Shown here in pieces: positions 1-8,352 of a stretch of DNA of 16,502 nt; within the stretch, counting starts at the first letter, position 1; each line of letters starts with the position of its first letter. A program made the translations under genes and the position numbers. A model generated the notes under the pieces. It had not been told where the DNA came from and did not search any database. It saw only the letters and a program-made list of their open reading frames with translations. Source of the stretch: Gemmatimonadales bacterium (GTDB lineage Bacteria; Gemmatimonadota; Gemmatimonadetes; Gemmatimonadales; GWC2-71-9); NCBI GenBank assembly GCA_004525055.1, contig SPDF01000013.1, forward strand, positions 1 to 16,502, in the 5' to 3' direction.

Positions 1-2
1 TC

Positions 3-1448
3 CTGGCCGCGGTGGCCGTCGCCGGCCCTCGCGGCGGGCGGACCACCGTGAAGACCGAAGCGCGCGCCCTCAGTCTCGTCATCGCGGCCGACATCAGCCG
101 ATCGATGCTGGCGGAGGATGTGGCGCCGAGCCGGCTCGGACGCGCGAAGCGGGAGGCGCGGCGCCTGGTGCAGGACCTCGATGGCGACCGGCTCGGTCTC
201 CTGGCGTTCGCGGGCCGCAGCTATATCCTCACCCCGCTCACGGTGGATGGAGGAGCGGTCGCGCTCTATCTCGACGGGCTCGACCCCGACCTGGCGAGCC
301 AAGGCGGGACGAACCTCGCCGCGACCTTGAACCAGGGGCTCGAGCTCCTCGAGGCCACCACCGAAATCTCCGACCGGGTGCTGGTCGTCTTCACGGATGG
401 GGAGATCCACGACTCGATGTCCTCGGTCACGGAAGCGGCGCTCGCCATCAAGGAGGCTGGCATCCGCCTGATTCTCGTCGGCGAAGGCACGCCGGTGCCC
501 GTCAAGATCCCGATTCGGGATCCGTCGGGACAGCTGATCGAATACAAGCTCGATCAGGAGGGCCAGGTGGTCGAGACCCGCCTGCATGAGGATGTGCTGC
601 GCGCCACCGCGGACGCTGCCGGCGGAACGGTGGTTCCCGCGTCGCTTTCAGATCAGGCCGGCTCGGTGCGGGATCTTGTGGCGGCCTTCAAGCGGAGTCC
701 AAGTACGGAGAGCCGTGCCGCCGACCTCCGGCCCATGGGCTGGCTGCCCCTCCTGCTTGCGGCGGTGACGCTCCTGGGTGTCACGCTCCTTCGCCGTGGC
801 GCCTCGCTGCTTCTGCTCGCCATCGCCCTGGCACTCCCCGCGACGGCACACGCGCAGCGTCCATCCGATGGAGCGCGGGCGCTCACTTCCGGCGACCCCA
901 CCGGAGCCGCCGGCGCCTTCCTGCAGGAGGCCAAGGAGGGCGGTCATCGGGATACGGCGTTCTACAACGCCGGTACCGCCGCCCTCCGCGCCGGGGACTT
1001 CAAGGTGGCACGGCGCGCACTGCGCGAAGCCACCAGGACCACCGATCCGGGACTGCGCTACCGGGCGCTCTACAATCTCGGCGTCGTCGATCTCCGGGCG
1101 GCGTTGGCCGACTCGGCGCAGCGGGACACCCTCGTCGGGGAAGCCGCCACCCATCTCCGCGAGGCGCTCCTGCTCGAGCCGGGCTCCGCGCGTGCCAAGT
1201 GGAACCTGGAACTGGCCGAGCGCATGCGACCACCCCCGCCGCCGTCCGGTGGCGGTGGGCAGCAGCCGCCTCCGCCGCAGGGCGGGCAGCAGCCGAAACC
1301 TCCGGAGCAGCAACAGGACCAGAGCCGCGGGCTGACGCGGGAGCAGGCGGAACAGATTCTGAATTCGGTGGAGCGCGAGGAACGCGCCACCCGAAACCGT
1401 CAGCTGCAACGGCTCTCCGGTGGGATGGGAGGGGCCAAGGATTGGTAG
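3..1448 (+). CDS. batB: BatB-type VWA-TPR protein (aerotolerance operon), 5' end cut by window
   Basis: Inner-membrane Bat protein with a von Willebrand factor A domain followed by TPR repeats. The frame is open to the left edge, and its first residues look like the end of a membrane helix, so the true start lies outside; the GTG at 12 is not the start. The VWA domain runs from about 60 to 620. It carries a metal-ion-dependent adhesion site: DISRS (codons from 90), a GGTN threonine loop near 303 and FTDGE near 391. Two hydrophobic stretches follow (about 738-790 and 804-857), the second ending in a signal-peptidase-like AHAQ. A TPR-like region then spans about 870-1215, followed by a Pro/Gln/Gly-rich linker and a charged tail (REQAEQILNSVEREE) of the type seen in BatC. 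VWA plus TPR in one chain suggests a BatB-BatC fusion. Bat proteins are linked to stress tolerance, but their biochemistry is poorly defined. BatA would be expected just upstream. Confidence 0.85.
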   Translation: MAAVAVAGPRGGRTTVKTEARALSLVIAADISRSMLAEDVAPSRLGRAKREARRLVQDLDGDRLGLLAFAGRSYILTPLTVDGGAVALYLDGLDPDLASQGGTNLAATLNQGLELLEATTEISDRVLVVFTDGEIHDSMSSVTEAALAIKEAGIRLILVGEGTPVPVKIPIRDPSGQLIEYKLDQEGQVVETRLHEDVLRATADAAGGTVVPASLSDQAGSVRDLVAAFKRSPSTESRAADLRPMGWLPLLLAAVTLLGVTLLRRGASLLLLAIALALPATAHAQRPSDGARALTSGDPTGAAGAFLQEAKEGGHRDTAFYNAGTAALRAGDFKVARRALREATRTTDPGLRYRALYNLGVVDLRAALADSAQRDTLVGEAATHLREALLLEPGSARAKWNLELAERMRPPPPPSGGGGQQPPPPQGGQQPKPPEQQQDQSRGLTREQAEQILNSVEREERATRNRQLQRLSGGMGGAKDW

Positions 1449-3793
1449 CGACCTTCCTGGTGCTGGCCGCACTCCAGCAGGCACGTCCACCGGAATTGAC
1501 GGTCAACCTCGATCGCGATGAGGTGGCGGTCGGCGAAGAGGTGTTGCTCACCGTCAAGACCAGAAGTGCGTCGTCGGGCCCCATCGAGCTGCGGCTCGGC
1601 GCCGCGGACGGCTTCGTGGTGGTGTCTCGCACGGAGGGGACGAGCGTCAACCCGAACGCCGCCGTCTCGCGTGTCAAGACGATCGAGCTGCGGCTCCGGG
1701 CTATCCGTTCCGGGAAATGGAACTTCGGTCCCTTCCAAGCCCGGCAGGGTGATACCATCGCCGAGGTCGGGGCGCTGACGGTCAAGGTCACCGACACCGG
1801 CAGTGCCGCGGTCGCCGCCCAGATCAATCCCCGAATCAAACGACTCCTGGAACGGGCGCGGCCACCGACCAAACCGGGGGAGGTCGGGTTGTCGCTGCTG
1901 CTGTCGAGCCCCAGGGCCACCGTCGGCGAGCAAGTGGACATTGTGACGGCGGCCTGGTTCCCACGAGAGCTTCGCCTCCGGCTCCGTCGGGCGCCGACGC
2001 TGGTGCCCCCGGCGGTTGAAGGCATGTGGAGCTATCCTCAGCCGGCCCCGGTGGGTATCGCCGCGAGTCGGCAGGTCGGCGGTGTCTGGTATGATCTCTT
2101 CGTGGCGCACCAAATTGCTTTTCCGGTCCGGAGCGGGGAGTTGACGATCTCACCGGCACAGATGCAGTACTCGGTGCCGCTTGCGCTCCAGTTCTTCAGC
2201 CAGGAGGAACGGTTCGCCGTCAGCAGTGACAGTGGCTACATCTCGGTCCGCCCTATCCCGGAGGATGGGAGACCCGCCGGCTTCGTGGGTGCGGTTGGCA
2301 CCGACCTGTCGCTGGATCGGGTGCTCGATCCGCCCACGGCGCGTGCACGAGAGCCAATCCACGTCTCCGTCGTCCTCAAGGGGAAGGGAAACGTGACGCT
2401 CTGGCCGGCGCCTGAGCTCACGTGGCCCGTGGGCGCCCGCGCCTATCCTGAACTCGTCAAGGAGCGACCGGAGACGCGTGACGGTGTTGTCATCGGCACG
2501 AAGAGCTTTGGCTATTCGCTCGTGCCCGACGCGGTGGGCACCTTGGCGCTGCCCGCGATCGAGTACACCTACTACGATCTCGGAACCCGCAGCTTCCGTG
2601 TCGCGAAGGTGGCCGCGATGTCACTTCCAGTGGCCGAAGCGGCCGCCCTCGCCGAAGGCGCCCTGCCACCCCCACTGCTCAAGGCGCGTCGCGGGCTCAT
2701 CCCCAACAACTTCATCACGCTCCCCGGTCGCTGGGGCTGGCTGATGCTGGGCTTCGGGCCACCGATTCTCTGGGGCGTGCTTCAGCTGGTCGCACGGCGC
2801 CGGCGCCGGCCGGCCGCGGTGCCCGGCTCGTCCCGCATGAGCGCCCGGACCGTCGAGATCGAGCTCGACGGTCTGGTGACGGGGCTGGCCCCGGCCGCCA
2901 TCGTGACCGGCAATGACTCTGACCTTTCCGCTGCCCTCCGCGCCGCCGGCCTGGAGCAGGGCACCGTCCTGGCGCTGTTGGAACTGCGGGGAATGTTGCG
3001 CGCGCTGCGCTACGCCCCTTCGCAGGAGGGGCAGGACGAGGATATTGTGGCGCGGTGGCAGGCGATCCGAAGCGAGTTGGTCGGCGGGGGCCGCCGCCGA
3101 CGGGTGTCTCATGGACTCCTTACCTCGCTGCTCTTGCTGCATCTGTTGGCGGGTGCCGCGGCGGCGCAGGAGCGGTCGGCGGAGGGGTTGTATGAGAGCG
3201 GCGCCCTCGCCGCGGCTCGGGCTGCATTCGCCGCAAGGGCCGAGGCCGAACCGCTCATTCCGGCCCATTGGTACAACCTGGGTGCGGCCGACTATCGCCT
3301 CGGCGAACCGGTGCTGGCGAGTGCCGAGTGGCACCGGGCGCTGCGGCTGGCACCGCGAAATGGCACCGTGCGGCAGGCGCTCCAGCTGACACCTCCTCCG
3401 GATCCGGTTTCGGCGAGCCGCCTCTGGACCGCGCCTGTTACCCCAGCGGAACTCGCCCTCGTCGCGTTGCTGCTCTGGCTGATCACCTGGGTCGGAGTCT
3501 TTTTTCGGCCGGCGTTCCTCCGCCGATGGGCCTGGATCGGCGCTGCCGCGCTCCTGTTTGCCGGTGTCACTGTGTGGCTGTCATATCGCTACGCCCGACC
3601 GGTTGACCTGGTGCTCCAGGCGGTTCCCCTGCGGGTGAGCCCGCACGGCCGCGGCTCGGCGGTCGCGGCGCTCGACGAGGGGCAGGCGCTGCTCCGCCTC
3701 CAGAGCCAGCGCGGGTGGCATCTGGCGCAGGATCCATCGGGTCGGCTCGGGTGGGTGCCCGGCGACGCCGTCGTCCCAATCGAGCCGGATTAG
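1442..3793 (+). CDS. batD: BatD-BatE fusion protein (aerotolerance operon)
   Basis: A 783-residue protein joining a BatD-like periplasmic domain to a BatE-like TPR-SH3 module. I chose the TTG at 1442 because GGAGGGG (1428-1434) lies 7 bases upstream and a short hydrophobic leader follows (VATFLVLAALQQA). This start overlaps the end of the preceding gene by 7 bases; the frame is open back to 1199, but that part is a shadow of that gene. Residues about 15-425 are the beta-rich BatD part, starting PPELTVNLDRDEVAVGE. A membrane helix lies at about 430-452, followed by an Arg-rich stop-transfer stretch and about 100 probably cytoplasmic residues. A second leader-like helix (about 557-575, ending AAAAQ) precedes TPR-like repeats (about 576-650). 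Two helices (about 670-692 and 697-717) and a C-terminal SH3-like domain (about 723-780, ending GRLGWVPGDAVVPI) complete the usual BatE order. No stop separates the two parts. Confidence 0.82.
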   Translation: MVATFLVLAALQQARPPELTVNLDRDEVAVGEEVLLTVKTRSASSGPIELRLGAADGFVVVSRTEGTSVNPNAAVSRVKTIELRLRAIRSGKWNFGPFQARQGDTIAEVGALTVKVTDTGSAAVAAQINPRIKRLLERARPPTKPGEVGLSLLLSSPRATVGEQVDIVTAAWFPRELRLRLRRAPTLVPPAVEGMWSYPQPAPVGIAASRQVGGVWYDLFVAHQIAFPVRSGELTISPAQMQYSVPLALQFFSQEERFAVSSDSGYISVRPIPEDGRPAGFVGAVGTDLSLDRVLDPPTARAREPIHVSVVLKGKGNVTLWPAPELTWPVGARAYPELVKERPETRDGVVIGTKSFGYSLVPDAVGTLALPAIEYTYYDLGTRSFRVAKVAAMSLPVAEAAALAEGALPPPLLKARRGLIPNNFITLPGRWGWLMLGFGPPILWGVLQLVARRRRRPAAVPGSSRMSARTVEIELDGLVTGLAPAAIVTGNDSDLSAALRAAGLEQGTVLALLELRGMLRALRYAPSQEGQDEDIVARWQAIRSELVGGGRRRRVSHGLLTSLLLLHLLAGAAAAQERSAEGLYESGALAAARAAFAARAEAEPLIPAHWYNLGAADYRLGEPVLASAEWHRALRLAPRNGTVRQALQLTPPPDPVSASRLWTAPVTPAELALVALLLWLITWVGVFFRPAFLRRWAWIGAAALLFAGVTVWLSYRYARPVDLVLQAVPLRVSPHGRGSAVAALDEGQALLRLQSQRGWHLAQDPSGRLGWVPGDAVVPIEPD

Positions 3794-3796
3794 ATT
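3791..3796 (+). promoter_or_regulatory. Possible -10 element for leaderless mutL transcription
   Basis: TAGATT matches TATAAT at 4 of 6 positions and ends 6 bases before the mutL ATG, the spacing expected if transcription starts at the start codon. Its first three bases are also the batDE stop codon. No convincing -35 is seen. The same hexamer sits at the same distance before coaX. Confidence 0.3.
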
Positions 3797-3802
3797 GCAG
3801 GC

Positions 3803-5515
3803 ATGCCACGCCGTATCTCCATCTTGCCCGATGCTGTCGCCGACCAGATCGCCGCAGGCGAGGTCGTGGCGCGCCCCGCGTCGGCCCTCAAGGAACTCGT
3901 CGAGAACGCGATTGATGCCGGGGCTACGCGCGTCCGGATCGCGATTGAGAACGGTGGCAAGACACTGATCGAGGTGGCCGACGACGGATGCGGGATGGGC
4001 AGGGAAGATGCCGTCCTCTCCCTCGACCGTCACGCCACCAGCAAGATCCGCAGCGCCGCGGACCTGACCGGCGTCACCACGTTCGGATTCCGCGGGGAGG
4101 CGCTCCCCGCCATCGGTTCCGTCAGCCGTTTGACCCTCACAACGGCGGAAGAGGGCGACGAGGGCACCGAACTGCAGGTGGTTGGGGGTCGGCTGGAGCA
4201 CGTGGGACCGGTGGCGCGCCAGCGCGGCGCTACGGTCATCGTGCGAGGGCTCTTCTTCAACACCCCTGCCCGCCGAAAATTCCTTCGTTCGGCCGCAAGT
4301 GAGTCACGGGCTGCGTACGAGGCGGTCGCGACGCTGGCGCTCGCGCATCCCGCGGTCGGGCTTGAGTTCACACAAGACGGGCAGGCGCGCCTGGCGGCCC
4401 CACCGGGCCAGGAAGAGACCGATCGGCTCGTGGCGGTCTGGGGGCGCGACCTCGTCGGCACGCTGGTGGGCGTGGATTACGCCGCCGGCGCCTTCCGAAT
4501 CTCGGGTTTTGTCCAGCGTCCCGGCGATGCGTCGCCCACCGGCCGGCGCACCCAGCTGTTCGTGAACGGCCGGCCGTTCCGCGATCCCTTCCTGGTGCGC
4601 GCGGCGGAGGCTGGGTACAGGGCGGCGATCCATCCTGGAGACCGGCCGTCACTCTATCTGCGAATCGACCTCGCCCCGGAAGAGGTGGATGTCAACGTCC
4701 ACCCCTCCAAGATGGAGGTCCGGTTCCGGGACCGGATCGGCCTCGAACGAACGATGGAGGATGCTGTCCGACAGGCGATCGGTGCCCTTGTCGCGGCGGC
4801 ACCGGTGGGGGACTGGCGTCCGATGCCGGCCGGTCACGCGTCGCTCGATGCGCAGGCCATCGTCTCCTCGCTGTTCGGTGACGAGGCGCCGTCCGCACCG
4901 CCATCCGAGTCGGGCACATCGGAAACGGTGGGGGCCGCCGATCCATTCGCGGAGGGCCTCACCCAGCTCTTCGAGACCTACATCGTGTATCAGGCCGCGG
5001 AGGGGGTCGTCTTCGTCGATCAGCACTCGGCGCACGAGCGGGTGCTCTTCGAGGAGGTCATGGCGGCGATTGCCGGGGCGGGCGCGCCGGCGCAGCGACT
5101 GCTCATCCCCGCGACCGTGGACCTGACGGACGAGGAGCTCGACGCGCTGGAGCGGCACCGTGAAACACTCGAACGAGTCGGCTTCACGGTGGAAGAATTC
5201 GGCGGCAATACGGTCGCGCTCCACGCGGTGCCGACGCCCCATCCTCGGTTCGATGCCGTGGCGTGCTTTCAGGATATGATTGCCGACCTGGCACGCGGTC
5301 GATTTGGTGGCTGGGCGAATCCGCTCGATCGGTTCGGTGCGACCTACGCCTGCCGCGCGGCGGTCAAGGCCGGGCAGCGCCTCAGCCAGGCGGAAATGCG
5401 CGAGCTGCTGTTGCGGCTCTTCGCGACGGCGTTGCCCCCGCACGATGTCCACGGTCGTTCGACCATCGTGCAGTTGCCACGGGAAGAGCTCGAGCGGCGC
5501 TTTGGCCGTCGATAG
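3803..5515 (+). CDS. mutL: DNA mismatch repair protein MutL
   Basis: MutL is the ATP-driven matchmaker of mismatch repair, linking mismatch-bound MutS to strand incision. At 570 residues it has normal length. The N-terminal GHKL ATPase is intact: IAAGEVV (16-22), ELVENAIDAGA (31-41, with the predicted catalytic E31 and N35), DDGCGM and TFGFRGEA. The C-terminal domain keeps the nuclease-type motif DQHSAHERVLFEE, starting at D406 (usual form DQHAX2EX4E), and an ACRAAVKAG motif. The final metal-binding motif, usually CPHGRP, reads DVHGRS (548-553), so the usual cysteine is an aspartate. The gene starts 9 bases after the batDE stop and is followed by an overlapping miaA, a common bacterial pairing. 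No good Shine-Dalgarno sequence precedes the ATG, but TAGATT ends 6 bases before it, which suggests a leaderless promoter. Confidence 0.96.
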   Translation: MPRRISILPDAVADQIAAGEVVARPASALKELVENAIDAGATRVRIAIENGGKTLIEVADDGCGMGREDAVLSLDRHATSKIRSAADLTGVTTFGFRGEALPAIGSVSRLTLTTAEEGDEGTELQVVGGRLEHVGPVARQRGATVIVRGLFFNTPARRKFLRSAASESRAAYEAVATLALAHPAVGLEFTQDGQARLAAPPGQEETDRLVAVWGRDLVGTLVGVDYAAGAFRISGFVQRPGDASPTGRRTQLFVNGRPFRDPFLVRAAEAGYRAAIHPGDRPSLYLRIDLAPEEVDVNVHPSKMEVRFRDRIGLERTMEDAVRQAIGALVAAAPVGDWRPMPAGHASLDAQAIVSSLFGDEAPSAPPSESGTSETVGAADPFAEGLTQLFETYIVYQAAEGVVFVDQHSAHERVLFEEVMAAIAGAGAPAQRLLIPATVDLTDEELDALERHRETLERVGFTVEEFGGNTVALHAVPTPHPRFDAVACFQDMIADLARGRFGGWANPLDRFGATYACRAAVKAGQRLSQAEMRELLLRLFATALPPHDVHGRSTIVQLPREELERRFGRR

Positions 5516-6419
5516 AGTCCCCGTCCTCGTGGGACCCACTGCGGTGGGGAAGACCGCGGTGGCGCTCGCTCTGGCCACACACTGGCCGCTCGAGATCATC
5601 TCCGCGGATTCTCGGCAGGTGTACCGGCGGCTCGACATCGGCACCGCCAAGCCGACGCGGAAGGAACGGGCGCGCGTCCCGCACCACGGCGTCGATATCC
5701 TGGATCCGGGCCACCGCTTCAGTGCGGGCCGCTGGGCGGCCGCGGCGAGCGCCTGGATCGAGATGGTGCAGGCGCGCCAACGGGTGCCGGTGGTCGTCGG
5801 GGGAACCGGGCTCTATGTTCGGGCGTTAATGGACGGTCTCTTTCGCGAGCCGGCACTCGATGCCGTGCGGCGGAAGGGGCTCGAGGCCTATCTGGCGGGC
5901 CTCACACCGGCAGAGTTGGTCCGGTGGGCAAGTCGGCTCGACTCGGAGTACGCTGGTGGGGGGCGGCAACGCGCGCTCCGCTGCATCGAAATGGCGTTGA
6001 TGACCGGCCACCCCCTGACCCATTGGCAACGCGCCGCGCGGGAAGGGCGTCGGTTCCAGCCATGGTATGTCGTCCTCAGCGTCCCCCGGCCAATCCTGCA
6101 TCAGCGGATCGAGCGGCGCGCCGCCGAGATGGTGCAGCGCGGGCTGATCGAGGAAGTCGCATCGGTGCTCGCGGAGGGCCACGCCGCCCACGCCCCGGGG
6201 CTCGATGGAATCGGGGTCAAGGAGGCGGTGGAATACCTGCACGGCAAACGCTCGCGCGAATCGGTGGCGGAGGCCATCACCATCAGCACCCGGCAGTACG
6301 CCAAGCGACAGGAGACCTGGTTTCGCCATCAACTGGAAGGCGATGTGCTCCGGCTTGACGCCACGCGACCGGCCACCGACCTCGCTGCGGACATCGCGGC
6401 GCATTGGAGTGAGTCATGA
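5502..6419 (+). CDS. miaA: tRNA dimethylallyltransferase MiaA
   Basis: Transfers a dimethylallyl group to the N6 of A37 in tRNAs that read codons beginning with U, the first step towards ms2i6A. I chose the TTG at 5502, which gives 305 residues, a usual MiaA length. It places the P-loop GPTAVGKT at residues 11-18 and overlaps the end of mutL by 14 bases. The open frame extends back to 5280, but the added residues are Arg/Ser/Cys-rich and are a shadow of mutL. Other family signatures are DSRQVYRRLDIGTAKP (from D36; substrate threonine loop), GGTGLYV (100-106), RALRCIEMAL and TRQYAKRQETWFRH (from T263). The gene is probably translationally coupled to mutL, and its own stop overlaps the bshA start (ATGA). 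Confidence 0.95.
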   Translation: MAVDRVPVLVGPTAVGKTAVALALATHWPLEIISADSRQVYRRLDIGTAKPTRKERARVPHHGVDILDPGHRFSAGRWAAAASAWIEMVQARQRVPVVVGGTGLYVRALMDGLFREPALDAVRRKGLEAYLAGLTPAELVRWASRLDSEYAGGGRQRALRCIEMALMTGHPLTHWQRAAREGRRFQPWYVVLSVPRPILHQRIERRAAEMVQRGLIEEVASVLAEGHAAHAPGLDGIGVKEAVEYLHGKRSRESVAEAITISTRQYAKRQETWFRHQLEGDVLRLDATRPATDLAADIAAHWSES

Positions 6420-7543
6420 AAATCGGCATCACCTGCTACCCGACGTACGGCGGATCCGGCGCGGTCGCCACCGAGCTCGGGCTCGAGTTGGCCCGGCGCG
6501 GCCACGAGGTGCATTTCATCACCTACGCATCGCCGTTCCGCCTGCGGGGTGGATTCGCCGAGCGGGTCTTCTACCACGAAGTCGAAACACGGCACGGGGC
6601 CTACCCGCTGTTCGACCATTTCCCCATCACCCTGGCACTGGCATCGCAACAGTACGAGGTGAGTCGCCGGGAAAAGCTCGATCTGCTGCACGTGCACTAC
6701 GCGATCCCGTATGCCACGACGGCCTGGATCGCACGGGAGATGCTGGCCAGGGAGCATCCCATCAAGGTGGTGACCACGCTCCACGGCACCGACATCACGC
6801 TCGTCGGGCAGGAGTCGAGCTTCTTCGATATCACCAAGTTCTCCATTGAGCGCTCTGACGAGGTGAGCGCCGTCTCCGAATTTCTCCGCAGCGAAACGCT
6901 TCGCGCCTTTGGGCCGGTGCATCCGAATCTCCGGGTCATCCCGAACTTCGTCAACCTGGACGAATACCACTCAGTCGAATCCCCGAAGCGGGAGGGCCTG
7001 GCGCCGGCCGACCACAAGATCATCAGCCATACCTCCAATTTCCGGGAGGTGAAGCGGGTCAGGGACGTGATCCGGATCTTCTCCCGGATTCGACGGGCGA
7101 TGCCCGCCACGCTGTTGATGATCGGGGATGGCCCTGAGCGGGCCGACGCGGAGCGCGAGGCAGAACGGTTGGAGGTCTCGGCGGACGTCCGGTTCCTCGG
7201 CCGACTGGACCGGGTGGTGGAGCTGATGCAGGCGACGGACCTCTTCCTGCTCCCGTCGCAATCGGAGTCGTTCGGTCTCGCGGCCCTCGAGGCGATGGCC
7301 TGCGGGGCCCCCGTGGTGGCAAGCCGTGCCGGGGGTCTCCCCGAGGTGATTGAGGACGGCATCAACGGCATTCTCGAGCCGGTCGGCTCGGTGGAAGCGA
7401 TGGGGCGGCGCGCCGTGGAACTGCTCCGCGATCCTGCCAAGCACGAGGCCATGGCCCAGGCGGCGGGACGGAAGGCCGCCGCATTCTCGGCGGAACGCGT
7501 CGTGCCGATGTACGAGGCGATGTATCGCGAGGCGCTGGGTTGA
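6416..7543 (+). CDS. bshA: N-acetyl-alpha-D-glucosaminyl L-malate synthase BshA
   Basis: A GT4-family retaining glycosyltransferase of 375 residues. In the bacillithiol pathway BshA joins GlcNAc from UDP-GlcNAc to L-malate; BshB then deacetylates and BshC adds cysteine. The start MKIGITCYPTYGGSG matches BshA proteins. LHGTDITLVG (from L122) and the GT4 E-x7-E pair (E284 and E292, in ESFGLAALE) are present, followed by MACGAPVVASRAGGLPEV. Length is typical. GGAG (6406-6409) lies 6 bases before the ATG, which overlaps the miaA stop by 4 bases. Neither bshB nor bshC is in the window. A generic GT4 enzyme cannot be fully excluded, but the N-terminal signature makes BshA the best call. Confidence 0.88.
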   Translation: MKIGITCYPTYGGSGAVATELGLELARRGHEVHFITYASPFRLRGGFAERVFYHEVETRHGAYPLFDHFPITLALASQQYEVSRREKLDLLHVHYAIPYATTAWIAREMLAREHPIKVVTTLHGTDITLVGQESSFFDITKFSIERSDEVSAVSEFLRSETLRAFGPVHPNLRVIPNFVNLDEYHSVESPKREGLAPADHKIISHTSNFREVKRVRDVIRIFSRIRRAMPATLLMIGDGPERADAEREAERLEVSADVRFLGRLDRVVELMQATDLFLLPSQSESFGLAALEAMACGAPVVASRAGGLPEVIEDGINGILEPVGSVEAMGRRAVELLRDPAKHEAMAQAAGRKAAAFSAERVVPMYEAMYREALG

Positions 7544-8352
7544 TGGGTCTCATTCTCCTGTTGCAGGCCGCCCTCCTCGGTCTGGTCGAGGGCATCACCG
7601 AGTTCATTCCCGTCTCTTCTACCGGCCACCTCATCGTGGCGGGCGAGCTGCTGGGATTCACCGGCGAGCGGGCCAAGACCTTCGAGATCTTCATCCAGCT
7701 CGGGGCCATCCTCGCCGTCGTCTGGCTGTACCGCGATCGCTTCCTGAGCATCTTGCGCAGCCTCAGAACCAGCGCCAAGAGCCGGGTCTTCGTGCTCAAC
7801 CTGGCCCTGGGGTTCCTGCCGGCGGCGGTCATCGGCCTCTGGGCGCACCGCTGGATCAAGGCGCACCTTTTCACCGTGCCCACGGTGGCCGGCGCCCTGG
7901 TTGTCGGTGGGATCGCCATCCTGTTTATCGAGCGCACCCGGCCGGTGCAGCGGGTCGCCACGGTGGACGAGCTGCCGCCCAGATTGGCGTTTGGGGTCGG
8001 CGTGGCGCAGGTGCTCGCGCTGTTCCCTGGTGTGTCCCGCGCGGGCGCGACGATACTCGGTGGCTATCTCCTGGGCCTCTCCCGGACGGCGGCAACCGAA
8101 TTCTCGTTCTTCCTCGCCGTCCCGGTCATGGTGGCGGCCACCCTGCTCGATGTGGTCAGCAGCCGCAGTCACCTGTCGGCTGCGGACATCCCCATGTTCA
8201 CCGTCGGATTCGTGGTCTCCTTCCTGAGCGCGCTCGTGGTGATCCGGGCCTTCATCGGCTTCGTCGCCAAGCGGGACTTCACTCCGTTCGCCTGGTACCG
8301 GATCGTCGCCGGTGTTGCGCTCCTCGTCTGGTGGAAGGCCGGCGGCGGGTGA
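7543..8352 (+). CDS. uppP: Undecaprenyl-diphosphate phosphatase UppP (BacA)
   Basis: An integral membrane enzyme that dephosphorylates undecaprenyl diphosphate, recycling the lipid carrier for peptidoglycan and other envelope polymers. High-level expression of this family can give bacitracin resistance. At 269 residues it has the expected length and many hydrophobic helices. The first signature is EGITEFIPVSSTGHL, with E16, E20 and H29 matching known catalytic positions. The second, usually PGxSRSxxT, reads PGVSRAGAT (162-170), keeping R166 but with Ala where Ser is common. The ATG at 7543 shares a base with the bshA stop (TGATG); the TTG just before it is less likely. The stop overlaps the next start (GTGA), suggesting coupled translation. 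Confidence 0.95.
   Translation: MGLILLLQAALLGLVEGITEFIPVSSTGHLIVAGELLGFTGERAKTFEIFIQLGAILAVVWLYRDRFLSILRSLRTSAKSRVFVLNLALGFLPAAVIGLWAHRWIKAHLFTVPTVAGALVVGGIAILFIERTRPVQRVATVDELPPRLAFGVGVAQVLALFPGVSRAGATILGGYLLGLSRTAATEFSFFLAVPVMVAATLLDVVSSRSHLSAADIPMFTVGFVVSFLSALVVIRAFIGFVAKRDFTPFAWYRIVAGVALLVWWKAGGG

Noticed and set aside
1216..1320. Pro/Gln/Gly-rich low-complexity run, considered as a DNA repeat
   Set aside because: It is an in-frame protein linker like those in other BatC-type proteins; there is no regular DNA repeat unit.
1199..1441. Upstream extension of the batDE frame
   Set aside because: It lies inside the preceding gene. The TTG at 1442 has a good ribosome binding site and leads directly into a leader peptide.
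3104..3793. Separate batE gene starting at the internal GTG at 3104
   Set aside because: The frame is continuous with batD and no good ribosome binding site is placed before the GTG. It is annotated as a fusion and kept only as a possible internal start.
7350..8348. Upstream extension of the birA frame
   Set aside because: The first 333 codons lie within bshA and uppP in another frame and are Arg/Pro/His-rich. The ligase homology begins at the GTG at 8349.
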